Below are positions 7,814 to 17,192 of a stretch of DNA of 64,000 bases, in pieces (the stretch's first letter is position 1; each line of letters begins with the position of its first letter). The position numbers were made by a program, and so were the translations under genes. The stretch is taken from contig CALRUR010000010.1 of the NCBI GenBank assembly GCA_943371425.1, positions 47,463-111,462 on the forward strand, written 5' to 3'. The DNA comes from CAJBVG01 sp943371425 (GTDB taxonomy: Bacteria; Bacteroidota; Bacteroidia; Sphingobacteriales; Sphingobacteriaceae). The notes beneath the pieces were generated by a model. The model made no database searches. It worked only from the letters and a program-made list of their open reading frames with translations, and had not been told where the DNA came from.

Positions 7814-8185
7814 TTATAATGATGCAGCTTTTTGCTTTTCATTATAAATATAAGAAACTATTACAATTGCAAAAACAGGTAGCATTACTAACATTCCATT
7901 GTTCCATCCATCCACCATTAAATTAGAATACACTGCCCCTATTAAATCGAATACTAAACCTGCATAAGCCCATTCTTTAATTTTGTTGAATTTCGGGATT
8001 AAAATAGCGATACAACCTAATAATTTAGCTACCCCTATAAACGGTATAAAATAATTAGGATAGCCTAAATGAGTAATAAATTGCACAGCTTCTGGCACCA
8101 TCATAATGTCGGGAATCGACGAAAAAGCCATAAATGCTGCGAATAATAAGGTGCTCGACCAGTAAATAATTTTCTGATTTTTCAT
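7814..8185 (-). CDS. DoxX-family membrane protein
   Basis: A 123-residue protein with four predicted membrane helices. The segment FITHLGYPNYFIPFIGVAKLLGCIAIL is typical of the DoxX/DoxX-like family, and the helix spacing fits. Members are linked to redox or thiol metabolism, but most are uncharacterised. It is the first gene of the run of eight closely packed minus-strand genes reaching to the Crp regulator at 3074. The 74 bases upstream hold a plausible but imperfect promoter (TATATTTA). Confidence 0.87.
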   Translation of the reverse strand: MKNQKIIYWSSTLLFAAFMAFSSIPDIMMVPEAVQFITHLGYPNYFIPFIGVAKLLGCIAILIPKFNKIKEWAYAGLVFDLIGAVYSNLMVDGWNNGMLVMLPVFAIVIVSYIYNEKQKAASL

Positions 8186-8259
8186 AATTGCGAATTTGGT
8201 TTAGTAATACTTATATAAATATATATGCAACCATTCAGTTTCGCAAATTTATTTTAAAA

Positions 8260-9723
8260 TTATTTTTTTATTAATAATCTATTGGCCATGTGTATAGGCA
8301 TTTTTTCAACATAAGTATTTAAAATAGCTAATTTCACATCTTTAATGTGTTTGTCTGTGAAACTAGAAACATAGTTTCTATACAAATCGTATACAAGTAT
8401 CCTATTATAATTATCCAAACTATTATCAGCAATCATTTCGAGCAGCCGTAATTCGATTTCTTGTTGATAAATGGTTTCCTGTATCACATTCCCAAGAAAT
8501 GATTTAGGTCCGTAATGGTTCTCACTTTCATTATCAATCCATAACGCCATACCAATTATCAAATCCGTTATATTTACATTCAGTGCTTCTAATACCTTAA
8601 TGTTAGTTTTATTGCTATTGTAAGTCCCAGTCTTTGTTTCATAATCAATTAAACCATCGTTAAAATTGTATAAATATGATCTAATAAAAACACCCCAGTT
8701 TAAGGTTTTAGCAGCTAATAATTCAATATCAAAAACATAATCATTATCTGGACTTTCAGAATAACAACCGGTTATTAAAATTCTACTTCTTTTTAGAAAC
8801 AAGGCATCTTCAGCAGAAATATACGTTGCAACATATTCATCAAACTCATCATTAGAATTTCTCGTTATCAAAGCATTACGATATGCATTTAACAACAATT
8901 CGTTGAAATACTGATCGTAAAGCAACATACTATCAAATAGCCCGAATCTGGATTTATTCCATTTTTCGGTTTCTATACTATATAAATTATACTCTTTTTG
9001 TTTCCAAACAGGTTCAATTATCCATACAGGTTTATTTGTTTTGACATGAAAATATGATAAGAAATTAAGTAATGGTGAATCTAACTTTATAGCATAGTAA
9101 TTTCTACAGTTTTCAAAAAATATAGTTGCGTTGGTATCCACAATACAATCAACATATTGGATAGCCTTGGCGTACTTACTGGGAATTTTCAGCCTTTCAA
9201 ATTCATCCACAATATAAAAAATAGTTAAGGTTTCTCTCCTATAACTCCCGCGTAACTGGTATAACCATTTCCCTTTTAATGGCTTCTCATACTTAGAAAG
9301 ATTATTGGTAAAGACCATATCTATGTATCTATTATAAGGAGTACAACTAAATCTAATCGAATTGCTTTTATTTTTATTTAGATTTTTAAACTTTACAACA
9401 GTTAAATTCAATTCCATTTGAGGGTTATATTTCATTTCAAATTCGAATAAAGAAATATTTCTATCCATATCCTCAATTGCCTCCTCAAAATACTTTTTTT
9501 CAATTTCTAAAATATGTGCTTTAGATTGATACTTTGAATAATAGTCAATACTTTTTTTATTGTTTTTAAATTGAAGATTTAAAGAATCAACAATTAATTT
9601 TAACTGACTAATCGTGGTATCCGAATAAATTAAACCACTTTGAGATTTTTTGAGTTCGGTATGTTGTGCAGTTGCACCTAGGCTAAATATGAATCCTATT
9701 AAAGGAAGGAGCAAGCGTTTCAT
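8260..9723 (-). CDS. Secreted protein of unknown function
   Basis: A 487-residue protein with a clear signal peptide (MKRLLLPLIGFIFSLGATAQ). After that come charged helical segments (about 30-85) and a mixed region with many aromatic residues. No catalytic motif or known domain is recognised. No lipobox, outer-membrane-barrel end or sorting domain is seen, so a soluble periplasmic location is most likely. It has 74 bases to the DoxX gene and 83 to the monooxygenase, so it may be its own transcription unit. Confidence 0.7.
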   Translation of the reverse strand: MKRLLLPLIGFIFSLGATAQHTELKKSQSGLIYSDTTISQLKLIVDSLNLQFKNNKKSIDYYSKYQSKAHILEIEKKYFEEAIEDMDRNISLFEFEMKYNPQMELNLTVVKFKNLNKNKSNSIRFSCTPYNRYIDMVFTNNLSKYEKPLKGKWLYQLRGSYRRETLTIFYIVDEFERLKIPSKYAKAIQYVDCIVDTNATIFFENCRNYYAIKLDSPLLNFLSYFHVKTNKPVWIIEPVWKQKEYNLYSIETEKWNKSRFGLFDSMLLYDQYFNELLLNAYRNALITRNSNDEFDEYVATYISAEDALFLKRSRILITGCYSESPDNDYVFDIELLAAKTLNWGVFIRSYLYNFNDGLIDYETKTGTYNSNKTNIKVLEALNVNITDLIIGMALWIDNESENHYGPKSFLGNVIQETIYQQEIELRLLEMIADNSLDNYNRILVYDLYRNYVSSFTDKHIKDVKLAILNTYVEKMPIHMANRLLIKK

Positions 9724-9806
9724 AGCTATTACATTAGTTATAATAAATTTATCAAAATCAAAGGAGATAATTTATTAATTTGAAAAAGATGTCAATAGGT
9801 TGACAA

Positions 9807-10931
9807 TTATAAGTTCGATACAATCTCATTCAAAATCATCTCCGACTCTGCCTTCAATGTACCAAGAGTTCCGCCATACGTATATTTCTCATATCCTAAG
9901 AAGTACAAACCTTGCTCCTCTTCTACAGCTACCTTTTTAGCTGGTTCTCCATTCTCAATAAATAATGAATCCTTTGCTACAATAAAATCTTTTAGACTTG
10001 CGGTGTAGCCAGTAGCTAATAACAATACATCATATTTTTCTGAAATACCATTTGTAAATACTACTCCATTTTCAGTAAGTGTAGCAATGCCTTTACGTAC
10101 TTTTATTTCACCAGATTTTATTTTAGCTACAGTTCCAATATCAATAGTAGGAGTTTTGCCAAACACTCTTCGCATTTTGGCGGGTGGAATGTTTGAAATG
10201 GGAACTCCATATTTTCTTAAATTTCCAAAAGCTATTTTCCCCGAAAGCGAACCAATCCAGTCGCCAATTATATAAGGCAATTTATTAAGTTTATTGGCTG
10301 TTAATTGTACCGAGCGACCAAGAAAATCTCTTGGTACAATAGCTATTTCGCTGCGTACCGATATACTCACTTCTATTTTGTGTTCCGCCAAATCTAAGGC
10401 CAATTCTGCACCTGTATTGCCCATACCTACTACCAATACTTTCTTGCCTAAAAATACTTTTGCATTTTTATACATCGAGGCATGTACAATTTCTCCTTTA
10501 AATAATTCTGCCCCTTTCCATGTAGGTATACTTGGTACTCGGTTTAATCCGCAGGCTACCACTATATTTTTTGCTGTGTATATTTTCCCGTTAGAGCATT
10601 CAACCGTCCAAATGCCGTCAAGCTTTTTAACACTTATTACAGTTGAATTGAATTCGGGCTTTATCTCAAATTTTTCTATGTACGAATTAAAATACTCTAT
10701 CAACTGAAATTTAGAAATGTATTGAGGGTAGTGATCTGGAAAATCTAAATAAGGCAAGCAAGATAATTCTTTAACCGTGTGTAAATGCAAACGATCATAA
10801 TGCTGATGCCATTTAGACCCTACCCTATCCGCTTGTTCTAATATTACATAGCTTAAGCCTGCTTGTTTAAAGCGTGCAGCTATTGCAAGCCCAGACGGAC
10901 CGGCTCCAATAATTAGGTTATCTGTGTTCAT
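9807..10931 (-). CDS. Flavin-containing monooxygenase / NAD(P)-binding oxidoreductase
   Basis: A 374-residue flavoprotein with an N-terminal FAD-binding motif GAGPSG (9-14) and a second dinucleotide-binding site VVGMGNTGAE (167-176). The FKGEIVHASMYK segment (144-155) corresponds to the FMO-type fingerprint, and LLLATGY near the C-terminus is the usual third motif. It belongs to the YUCCA/CzcO/TrkA-like branch that oxygenates or reduces small substrates with NADPH; the substrate is unknown. It follows the aminopeptidase gene with no spacing (10932/10931), so the two are probably co-transcribed. Confidence 0.88.
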   Translation of the reverse strand: MNTDNLIIGAGPSGLAIAARFKQAGLSYVILEQADRVGSKWHQHYDRLHLHTVKELSCLPYLDFPDHYPQYISKFQLIEYFNSYIEKFEIKPEFNSTVISVKKLDGIWTVECSNGKIYTAKNIVVACGLNRVPSIPTWKGAELFKGEIVHASMYKNAKVFLGKKVLVVGMGNTGAELALDLAEHKIEVSISVRSEIAIVPRDFLGRSVQLTANKLNKLPYIIGDWIGSLSGKIAFGNLRKYGVPISNIPPAKMRRVFGKTPTIDIGTVAKIKSGEIKVRKGIATLTENGVVFTNGISEKYDVLLLATGYTASLKDFIVAKDSLFIENGEPAKKVAVEEEQGLYFLGYEKYTYGGTLGTLKAESEMILNEIVSNL

Positions 10932-12209
10932 TTAGTTTTTCTTCACCACCTTGGTAAGATTTACATTCGTTCCGTTTTTCACTAAGAAATTATCTTCAAT
11001 TCTAACACCGCCAATATTTTTCCATTTTTCTACTTCTGCCCAATTCACTTCTTTTTTAAATTTCTCTTGTACTTTAACATTGTTCAAAATAGAAGCAATA
11101 AAATAACAACCTGGTTCAACGGTAACCAAATTATTTTCTTCCAATGCTAAATCAATTCTGAGGCGTGCTCCAAAATAAGTTTTAGGATGGGTATTTTCTT
11201 CTTGGCCTGCATCTCTAACACGTAGCCCTACCAAATGACCTACTCCATGCGGAAAGAATAAGGATACCACTTCTTTTTCGATCAAATCAGTAAAGGAACC
11301 TCTCAATATTCCCAATTGTAATAAACCTTCTGTAATAATATGCGCTGCTTTGGCATGCACATCTCTCCACTGTACTCCTACCATACACATGGTAGCACAT
11401 TCGGTATATGCTTTCAACACCAATTCGTATAAATCTTTGTGTTGGCCCGTCATATTTCCAGATGAGAAATACGTGCGGGTAATGTCTACACAATAATCAA
11501 ATATATCTGCTCCTGCATCAACTAATACAAACTCATTTTCTAATACCACTCTGCTAGTTGGCAATGCATGTAATATTGCCGAATTAGTTCCTGCTCCTAC
11601 AATACTATCATATGGTGTGGTATGCGAACCTCTTCTATAAATTTCTGTTTCGTAAATTATCTGAATTTCTTTTTCGGTAATTCCCGGACGAATGGCTTCT
11701 GCCATTTTCTCATATCCGAAATTTGCAATATCTGCCAAGTGTGTAATCAGTTTTACTTCCGATTCGTCTTTCTTCCTACGCTCTCTGTCTAATGCTTTAC
11801 GTAAATCGAATGCTTTGCCGTTTATAAAAACAGCCTGACCAAGTTCATACCTATGCTCAAATTTATGCGACTCTAATAATGAATTCAATTCCGAAATATT
11901 TTTACCCGCTTGCGAAACCAATATATCTGTACGCTCCCCTTCCCATATCATTTCTTCCGGATTAATATCTAATTGAAATTCTATCCATCCTAATTCTTTG
12001 GCGTATAAAACTACTTCCGATTCTCTTCGTCGGCCTGTAAGCCAATAATAAGCAGGGTGAGGAATAAAAGTATAGGTTTGATCAAGTCCCCCAGGTTTAG
12101 AAATTGGTTCGCCTGAATAAACTAAAATGACTTCTTTGCTATTTAGAATTGCATCCCATGCTTGGGCTACTTTTGCTCTTCGGTGTTGTATGTCTGATAT
12201 TGTGAACAT
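10932..12209 (-). CDS. Xaa-Pro aminopeptidase-like M24 metallopeptidase
   Basis: A 425-residue protein with an N-terminal aminopeptidase-P-like domain (about 1-150) and a C-terminal pita-bread domain. All five metal ligands of family M24 can be placed: D231 and D242 (VDAGADIFDYCVDITR), H325 (HGVGH), E365 (VEPGCY) and E405 (RIEDN). The likely activity is removal of N-terminal residues from peptides with proline in second position, in the cytoplasm since no signal peptide is seen. The upstream intergenic region is filled by a heptamer array (12213-12296). Confidence 0.9.
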   Translation of the reverse strand: MFTISDIQHRRAKVAQAWDAILNSKEVILVYSGEPISKPGGLDQTYTFIPHPAYYWLTGRRRESEVVLYAKELGWIEFQLDINPEEMIWEGERTDILVSQAGKNISELNSLLESHKFEHRYELGQAVFINGKAFDLRKALDRERRKKDESEVKLITHLADIANFGYEKMAEAIRPGITEKEIQIIYETEIYRRGSHTTPYDSIVGAGTNSAILHALPTSRVVLENEFVLVDAGADIFDYCVDITRTYFSSGNMTGQHKDLYELVLKAYTECATMCMVGVQWRDVHAKAAHIITEGLLQLGILRGSFTDLIEKEVVSLFFPHGVGHLVGLRVRDAGQEENTHPKTYFGARLRIDLALEENNLVTVEPGCYFIASILNNVKVQEKFKKEVNWAEVEKWKNIGGVRIEDNFLVKNGTNVNLTKVVKKN

Positions 12210-12212
12210 GAT

Positions 12213-12296
12213 GAATTACGAATTACGAATTATAAATTATGGCAATTTAGTATTTAGATTTTAGAATTTAGATATTAGAATTTAGTATTTACGTAA
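12213..12296. repeat. Intergenic array of twelve degenerate heptamers
   Basis: Twelve 7-base units lie in one unbroken register and fill 84 of the 98 bases between the aminopeptidase and UbiA genes. The first four are of the GAATTAC/GAATTAT kind (12213-12240); the following units are of the TAGAATT/TAGTATT kind (12248 onward). The units vary but the spacing does not. No inverted partner is present here. Confidence 0.8.
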
Positions 12297-12307
12297 ATTT
12301 ATAAACA

Positions 12308-13210
12308 TTATACAGAATATGCAATTAGATATAGCAGGTATTCGGCGAAGAAAAACCACCAGAAACGTTTGTAGAATTTTTGGATGGAGCTATGTTTATT
12401 AAGGTTGATACTAATTGCATTTAGAATAAATAATAGTAAGAGTAAAATATGGCCATATAATAATATATTTAATTCGGCACTAATAGCGATGCTATTTAGA
12501 TACTCTTGGTATTTCATGTAAATGGTAAAAATGTAAGCGATAGAAACTAATACGTTTCCGGCAATTAATACCGATTTAGTAGAATATACAATGGCAAGGG
12601 TACGTATGTTAAACTTTAAATCGCCTTCAATATCTGTTAAATCTTTAAACCAAGAAATACCAATGCTAAATACCACAATAAACAAAGTAAGTATTTTTAC
12701 ATTTAAGGGCATTTCAATTACATCATTTACCAAATAATTAAAAACTAAAAAACCTCCTGCATTCAATAATATTCCTCTTACAAAAGATATAGAAATAGCG
12801 GCACTAATATGATGCTTCTTTAAATAAACAGGTGGCATAGAATAAGCCCAACCAATACCTATGGCTAAAAGTATAATTATAAATAAATAAATAGAAATGT
12901 AAATAGAAAGTGCTAAACTTAATACTAAAGCAGAAACAACAATTATTTTCGCCTGACTAATATTAAGTACTCCGGAGGGTATCGGCAAATAAGGTTTATT
13001 TATATGATCAATTTCTACATCGGCAATTTGATTAATGCCTACAATAAATACATTGCAACATATGCCCAAAACCAATGCCATCAACAAATACGGAAGGTAT
13101 AAACTTTCTCTATTGTTACACACAATTACATATAATGTATATATACTTATTACACTTCCAATAATGGTGTGTGGTCTACTAAATCGCCAAAGTATGTTTA
13201 CTATTTTCAT
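12308..13210 (-). CDS. UbiA-family prenyltransferase, homogentisate-prenyltransferase-like
   Basis: A 300-residue, nine-helix-type membrane protein. RFSRPHTIIGS (9-19) and the first Asp motif N60-Q-x-x-D64-x-x-x-D68 with NKPYLP are the signature of homogentisate phytyl/geranylgeranyl transferases, rather than of MenA or UbiA. The second Asp motif is D190-x-x-D193-x-x-x-D197 (KDLTDIEGD). The reaction would join a prenyl diphosphate to an aromatic or other acceptor in the membrane. The acceptor is unknown; no homogentisate pathway gene is in the window. It starts one base after the methyltransferase stop. Confidence 0.85.
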   Translation of the reverse strand: MKIVNILWRFSRPHTIIGSVISIYTLYVIVCNNRESLYLPYLLMALVLGICCNVFIVGINQIADVEIDHINKPYLPIPSGVLNISQAKIIVVSALVLSLALSIYISIYLFIIILLAIGIGWAYSMPPVYLKKHHISAAISISFVRGILLNAGGFLVFNYLVNDVIEMPLNVKILTLFIVVFSIGISWFKDLTDIEGDLKFNIRTLAIVYSTKSVLIAGNVLVSIAYIFTIYMKYQEYLNSIAISAELNILLYGHILLLLLFILNAISINLNKHSSIQKFYKRFWWFFFAEYLLYLIAYSV

Positions 13211-13211
13211 C

Positions 13212-13925
13212 TTAAAAATTTTTAAGCTCTATTACTACTAATGAACTTATTCCTCTCTTTAAATTAAACACATTTATATTTTTACTTTCTACAAATAATT
13301 CCTTGTAGCTTTTTAAACTTCGAGATTTAAACACAGAAACCATGCCATCAAAACTTATACTAATAATGTTTATAGGAATTATATAAGTAAACAACAATCG
13401 CTTCCAAGAAAATGGTTTTACAAAGGGGTTGAACAACAACACTCCAAATGTAGTAAGTGCTAATACTTTTATTAAGAAAAATAAACTGGGTTCTAAAATT
13501 TCTACTATAAACATGTTCGCATTTGCCTGATTACATTTTTGTATAATTAGTTTTTTATCCTCATCAGAAAAATGATGAAAAGCATTATACATTGTATAGT
13601 TTTGGCCTTTCTCAAACTCCATATTTAATACATCTACGCTCTCCTCAATGTATACTACGTGCTCGCGCTTAATATATTTTAAGTTTGGGTATTTATCGCT
13701 CAAATTTAAGCTCGAAAAATTTTTGGATTTTGAAAAAATACTCAAGGCTGGTTCTCCGCTACCTGAGCATAAATCGAACATTACAGAGTGGTTATTTTTT
13801 TGTTGATTAAGATAATCAATAAATGATTGATAAATATTAAATTTAGCAACCACAAAACCAATATAATCTGTTTGGAAATTTCTTAATAAGGGTGGAAACC
13901 AATTATAATCCTCAAGCTCTTTCAT
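13212..13925 (-). CDS. Class I SAM-dependent methyltransferase-like protein
   Basis: A 237-residue protein with SAM-binding motif I FDLCSGSGEPA at about 50-60, then NLSDKYP (motif II region) and YNAFHHFSDED (motif III-like), as in small-molecule methyltransferases. Unusually, the part after about residue 150 is very hydrophobic (FFLIKVLALTTFGVLLF and TYIIPINIISI), suggesting membrane contact. Its position one base before the prenyltransferase gene suggests it methylates the same lipid product, by analogy with quinone and tocopherol pathways. The substrate is not known. Confidence 0.75.
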   Translation of the reverse strand: MKELEDYNWFPPLLRNFQTDYIGFVVAKFNIYQSFIDYLNQQKNNHSVMFDLCSGSGEPALSIFSKSKNFSSLNLSDKYPNLKYIKREHVVYIEESVDVLNMEFEKGQNYTMYNAFHHFSDEDKKLIIQKCNQANANMFIVEILEPSLFFLIKVLALTTFGVLLFNPFVKPFSWKRLLFTYIIPINIISISFDGMVSVFKSRSLKSYKELFVESKNINVFNLKRGISSLVVIELKNF

Positions 13926-13941
13926 CCATCATCAATAAAAA

Positions 13942-14880
13942 CTATTTGTGCACTTGATTTAGTATTGCGCTTCCTTGCTTTATGCCTCGTTCTGTAAACA
14001 CTCTATCAATTTGTTGTTGCATAACTGCTTTTTTCATCCCCCAATTTGGTGCAATTAACATATCCTGATCAGACAAACCGAACAATCTTTGTATTACCAC
14101 ATCCTCTCGCATTAAAGGTATAAACTCGCATAAAAAATCTGTGTATTCCTCTAAGCTAAACAATTTAAAAGGATTTCTCTTATACATCACGCCCATTATA
14201 GAGCCTTCTACAATGTGTAAATGATGCAACTTCACAAATTTTATCTGTTTAAATTTATTAATCACTTCCGCATATTTCAACATCATTTCTTTGGTTTCCC
14301 AAGGGAAGCCAAAAATGGTGTGTACACAAACCTCCACTTTCGAATTTTCGAACAATGCCAATGCTTTTTCTAAATCTTCATGGGTGCATCCTCTATTTAT
14401 ACGAGCCAATGTATCGTTATATATAGATTCCATTCCCATTTCAATATCTACATCATAGCGATCTGAATAACTCTCTAACAATTTTACTTTCTCTGCATCT
14501 ATACAATCCGGACGTGTGCCTATAGATAAGCCAACAATGTCTTCGGTATAATAAGAAAGTGCTTCATCATACATCGCTTTTAAATAATGCGTAGGAGCAT
14601 ATGTATTAGTGTTTGGCTGGAAATACACAATAAACTTATCTGCCTTATAACCATCTCGAGCTCGCTTCACCCCAATTTCCATTTGCTCTGCAATAGTTGG
14701 TTGCTTACGTGCCGTTTCTGGTGTAAACGAATCCACATTGCAATAGGTACAACCTCCGTAGCCTTTAGAACCATCTCTGTTTGGGCATGTAAATCCTCCA
14801 TCCACAATAACCTTATAGATTCTTTGCCCTTTGTATTTTTTGCTTAAGTGTTCGCTGTATGAGTTGTAGCCTCTTGACAT
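13942..14880 (-). CDS. TIGR01212/YhcC-family radical SAM protein
   Basis: A 312-residue protein with a cysteine cluster C32-x11-C44-x2-C47 (TCPNRDGS...GCTYC) that should hold the [4Fe-4S] cluster for SAM cleavage. GLSIGTRPDC and HTIFGFPWE are core motifs of the Elp3-like radical SAM fold, and VDGGFTCPNRDG is the family's N-terminal signature. Members of this group are widespread but their substrate is not well defined. It precedes the methyltransferase by 16 bases and is probably in the same transcript. Confidence 0.9.
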   Translation of the reverse strand: MSRGYNSYSEHLSKKYKGQRIYKVIVDGGFTCPNRDGSKGYGGCTYCNVDSFTPETARKQPTIAEQMEIGVKRARDGYKADKFIVYFQPNTNTYAPTHYLKAMYDEALSYYTEDIVGLSIGTRPDCIDAEKVKLLESYSDRYDVDIEMGMESIYNDTLARINRGCTHEDLEKALALFENSKVEVCVHTIFGFPWETKEMMLKYAEVINKFKQIKFVKLHHLHIVEGSIMGVMYKRNPFKLFSLEEYTDFLCEFIPLMREDVVIQRLFGLSDQDMLIAPNWGMKKAVMQQQIDRVFTERGIKQGSAILNQVHK

Positions 14881-15012
14881 TAGTTATTGGTTATTAGTTA
14901 TTGGTTAATAGACTTGAGATATGAGATGTGAGATATGAGATATCAGCTGATTTGCTAGTTTGATGATAGTCTCACAGCGAAGCGATCTCATGTCTCACGT
15001 CTCATATCTCAA
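14881..15012. repeat. Heptamer arrays with a 26-bp imperfect inverted repeat
   Basis: Bases 14881-14911 are period-7 units of the TAGTTAT/TGGTTAT kind. The arm at 14914-14939 (units GAGATAT/GAGATGT) is repeated inverted at 14987-15012 with 24 of 26 positions matching, across a 47-base loop. The array fills the space between the radical SAM gene start and the stop of the barrel-protein gene. The transcript could form a large stem-loop. Confidence 0.8.
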
Positions 15013-15014
15013 AA

Positions 15015-16121
15015 TTATTTGCTTAGTGAAAAATTATCTTTGTACGTTAAAAACAAACTGTTAGAAAACTCAAATGCAGGATCGTCTAAATCAATATAAG
15101 GTTCTAAACGTGCTGAGATGCTAAAGTTTTTATAAATTTCATAATCAGAAATTAACCTAAAAAACAATAAATTTCTGGACGTTTGATAATAACCTACATT
15201 ATTCATTTGTTCACTCGTAGATCTATATAGTGGAGCACCGTGTACTGCCACAAAATCATTCCCTTTCCAATACATTGTACTGAAAGAGGTATGACCAAAT
15301 TTCCAACCTAAGTTCGCCATTATGCCGTATCCATTGGGTTTAGGAAATACTTTGGTAAAAGAAAAATCATTAAAACTCATGGCTTGTACATCTGCAAATA
15401 AATAATGTTTAGGCTTTTCGTTATAATGATATTTAAGTTGAACACCTATTGCGGTATTTAAAAAAGTTTGCAAGGTTCTATCGGGTGTATCAATTTGTCC
15501 GCCTTTGTGGTAAGCTAAAAAAGTGAAAGGAATATTGATATTCCAGGTACTATTATTTTTCAAACTATAATCAACATGGAAACCTCCCGAAACAGATTCT
15601 TGTACGGGAGAAATTTTATAAATCATGTTCTCCCAATTAATCCAAGCATCGAAACGCAAATTAGAATCGGTGTATAAAAACTGATTTCCAAATTCTAAAT
15701 TGTTCGTGATGATTCTGTCGTAATTATAAATGGGTTCGGGCATTCTGTGAGAAGCATTTCCATTTAATTGGCCAGCAATAATTTGCCATTTACCTGGGTG
15801 GTAATTAATTCTAAAAGTAGGTTGCTCATCATACAATCCACTTGCCCCATAATCTTTTCTAAAAAACAAACCTGCTTCTAAACTTAAGTCTTTTTTAGGG
15901 TTAAAGCTGATGGTTGGTTGAAGTATCGATCCAAAATACGTAAGTCCATCGGCATGCCTATTGAAGTACTCATAATTACGCATGTAATTAAAATTGTACA
16001 TGTTTAGCTGCCACTTAGCACCCGTATATGCGGTATTGTTTTCTAATAATGTATTATCAACCTGAGCAATAACATTAAATGAACATAGAAAAATGAAAAT
16101 AGAGGTAAAAATTGTTTTCAT
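15015..16121 (-). CDS. Putative outer-membrane beta-barrel protein
   Basis: A 368-residue protein with a signal peptide ending VIAQ (1-20). The rest is a run of alternating amphipathic strands rich in Tyr, Phe and Asn (for example WQLNMYNFNYMRNYEYF, YGIMANLGWKFG, FFRLISDYEIY, FSISARLEPYID), as in outer-membrane barrels. The last residue is lysine rather than the usual aromatic, which is unusual for BamA-assembled barrels. Transport or structural role unknown. It lies 39 bases after hemE on the same strand and may be read from the haem gene cluster. Confidence 0.7.
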   Translation of the reverse strand: MKTIFTSIFIFLCSFNVIAQVDNTLLENNTAYTGAKWQLNMYNFNYMRNYEYFNRHADGLTYFGSILQPTISFNPKKDLSLEAGLFFRKDYGASGLYDEQPTFRINYHPGKWQIIAGQLNGNASHRMPEPIYNYDRIITNNLEFGNQFLYTDSNLRFDAWINWENMIYKISPVQESVSGGFHVDYSLKNNSTWNINIPFTFLAYHKGGQIDTPDRTLQTFLNTAIGVQLKYHYNEKPKHYLFADVQAMSFNDFSFTKVFPKPNGYGIMANLGWKFGHTSFSTMYWKGNDFVAVHGAPLYRSTSEQMNNVGYYQTSRNLLFFRLISDYEIYKNFSISARLEPYIDLDDPAFEFSNSLFLTYKDNFSLSK

Positions 16122-16160
16122 TTTTCTAAGGTAAAGCTTTAAGCAATATTAAACAAACGC

Positions 16161-17180
16161 TTAATAACGGTATTCTTTAATGGTATCTATGGCAAACTTT
16201 ACATTATCAAAAGGAATATCTGGCATAATACCGTGTCCGAGGTTAAATATAAATCCGTCGGTACCCTTCATTCTATCGAAAAGCTTGTGAATACGTTCTT
16301 TTATTACCTTTTTATCTGCATATAACACAAAAGGATCTAAGTTGCCTTGTACTGCAATATTTGCTGGTAAGGATTTCTTCATGTTCAACAAATCTGCGTT
16401 CCAATCAATAGATATTACATTGGGTTTAGCTTCTGCCATTAAAGGTGCAAATACCGAACTGCCTTTACAGAAAGATATAATTGGAATTCCTGTTCTGTTT
16501 AACTTCGAAATTATTTGCGCATTATATTGATGAGAGAATTCTGTGTAATCGTCCCAACACAATGCCATTGCCCAAGAGTCGAACAATTGTAAAGCATTAA
16601 CTCCAGCTGCTATTTGCATGTTCAAATACATCACTGTTACATCCGCAATCTTCTGCAAAAGTTTATGTGCAAGCGCAGGTTGGTTATGTATAAACAGTTT
16701 TGTTTTTTTGAAATCTTTTGACGAACCTCCTTCAATTAAATAACTCATTACGGTAAATGGAGCGCCCGCAAAACCAATAAGCGGCTTGGTTCCATTTAAT
16801 CGTTGTTGAATTACTTTAATTGCATCTGCCACATATTTCAACCTATCTTCGGTTCCATCCACTAAGAGTGCATCTATATCGGCGTCGCTTTTTACAGGGT
16901 TCGCAAACAAGGGGCCCACACCTGCTTCAAAACTTAATTGTCCGCCCATAGCCTCTGCCGTTACCAAAATATCCGAAAATAAAATGGCAGCATCTACATC
17001 CAATAAATCTATTGGCAACATGGTTACATCTGCAGCAATCTCTGGTGTTTTGCACATTTCTAAAAAGGAATATTTGTTTTTAATATCCCAATATTCTTTC
17101 ATAAATCGTCCTGCTTGTCGCATCATCCATACTGGCGGACGTTCGGTTGGTTGTGAATTTGCTGCTTGTAAAAAAATCAT
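16161..17180 (-). CDS. hemE: Uroporphyrinogen decarboxylase
   Basis: Decarboxylates the four acetate side chains of uroporphyrinogen III to give coproporphyrinogen III in the cytoplasm. At 339 residues the length is normal. Both family signatures are present: PPVWMMRQAGRFM (about 15-27, with the two catalytic-pocket Arg) and GFAGAPFTVMSYLIEGG (about 136-152). It follows the two-component genes, separated by an array-bearing gap (17181-17260), so it may have separate regulation from hemA to hemL. Confidence 0.96.
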   Translation of the reverse strand: MIFLQAANSQPTERPPVWMMRQAGRFMKEYWDIKNKYSFLEMCKTPEIAADVTMLPIDLLDVDAAILFSDILVTAEAMGGQLSFEAGVGPLFANPVKSDADIDALLVDGTEDRLKYVADAIKVIQQRLNGTKPLIGFAGAPFTVMSYLIEGGSSKDFKKTKLFIHNQPALAHKLLQKIADVTVMYLNMQIAAGVNALQLFDSWAMALCWDDYTEFSHQYNAQIISKLNRTGIPIISFCKGSSVFAPLMAEAKPNVISIDWNADLLNMKKSLPANIAVQGNLDPFVLYADKKVIKERIHKLFDRMKGTDGFIFNLGHGIMPDIPFDNVKFAIDTIKEYRY

Positions 17181-17192
17181 AATAAATTCTGA

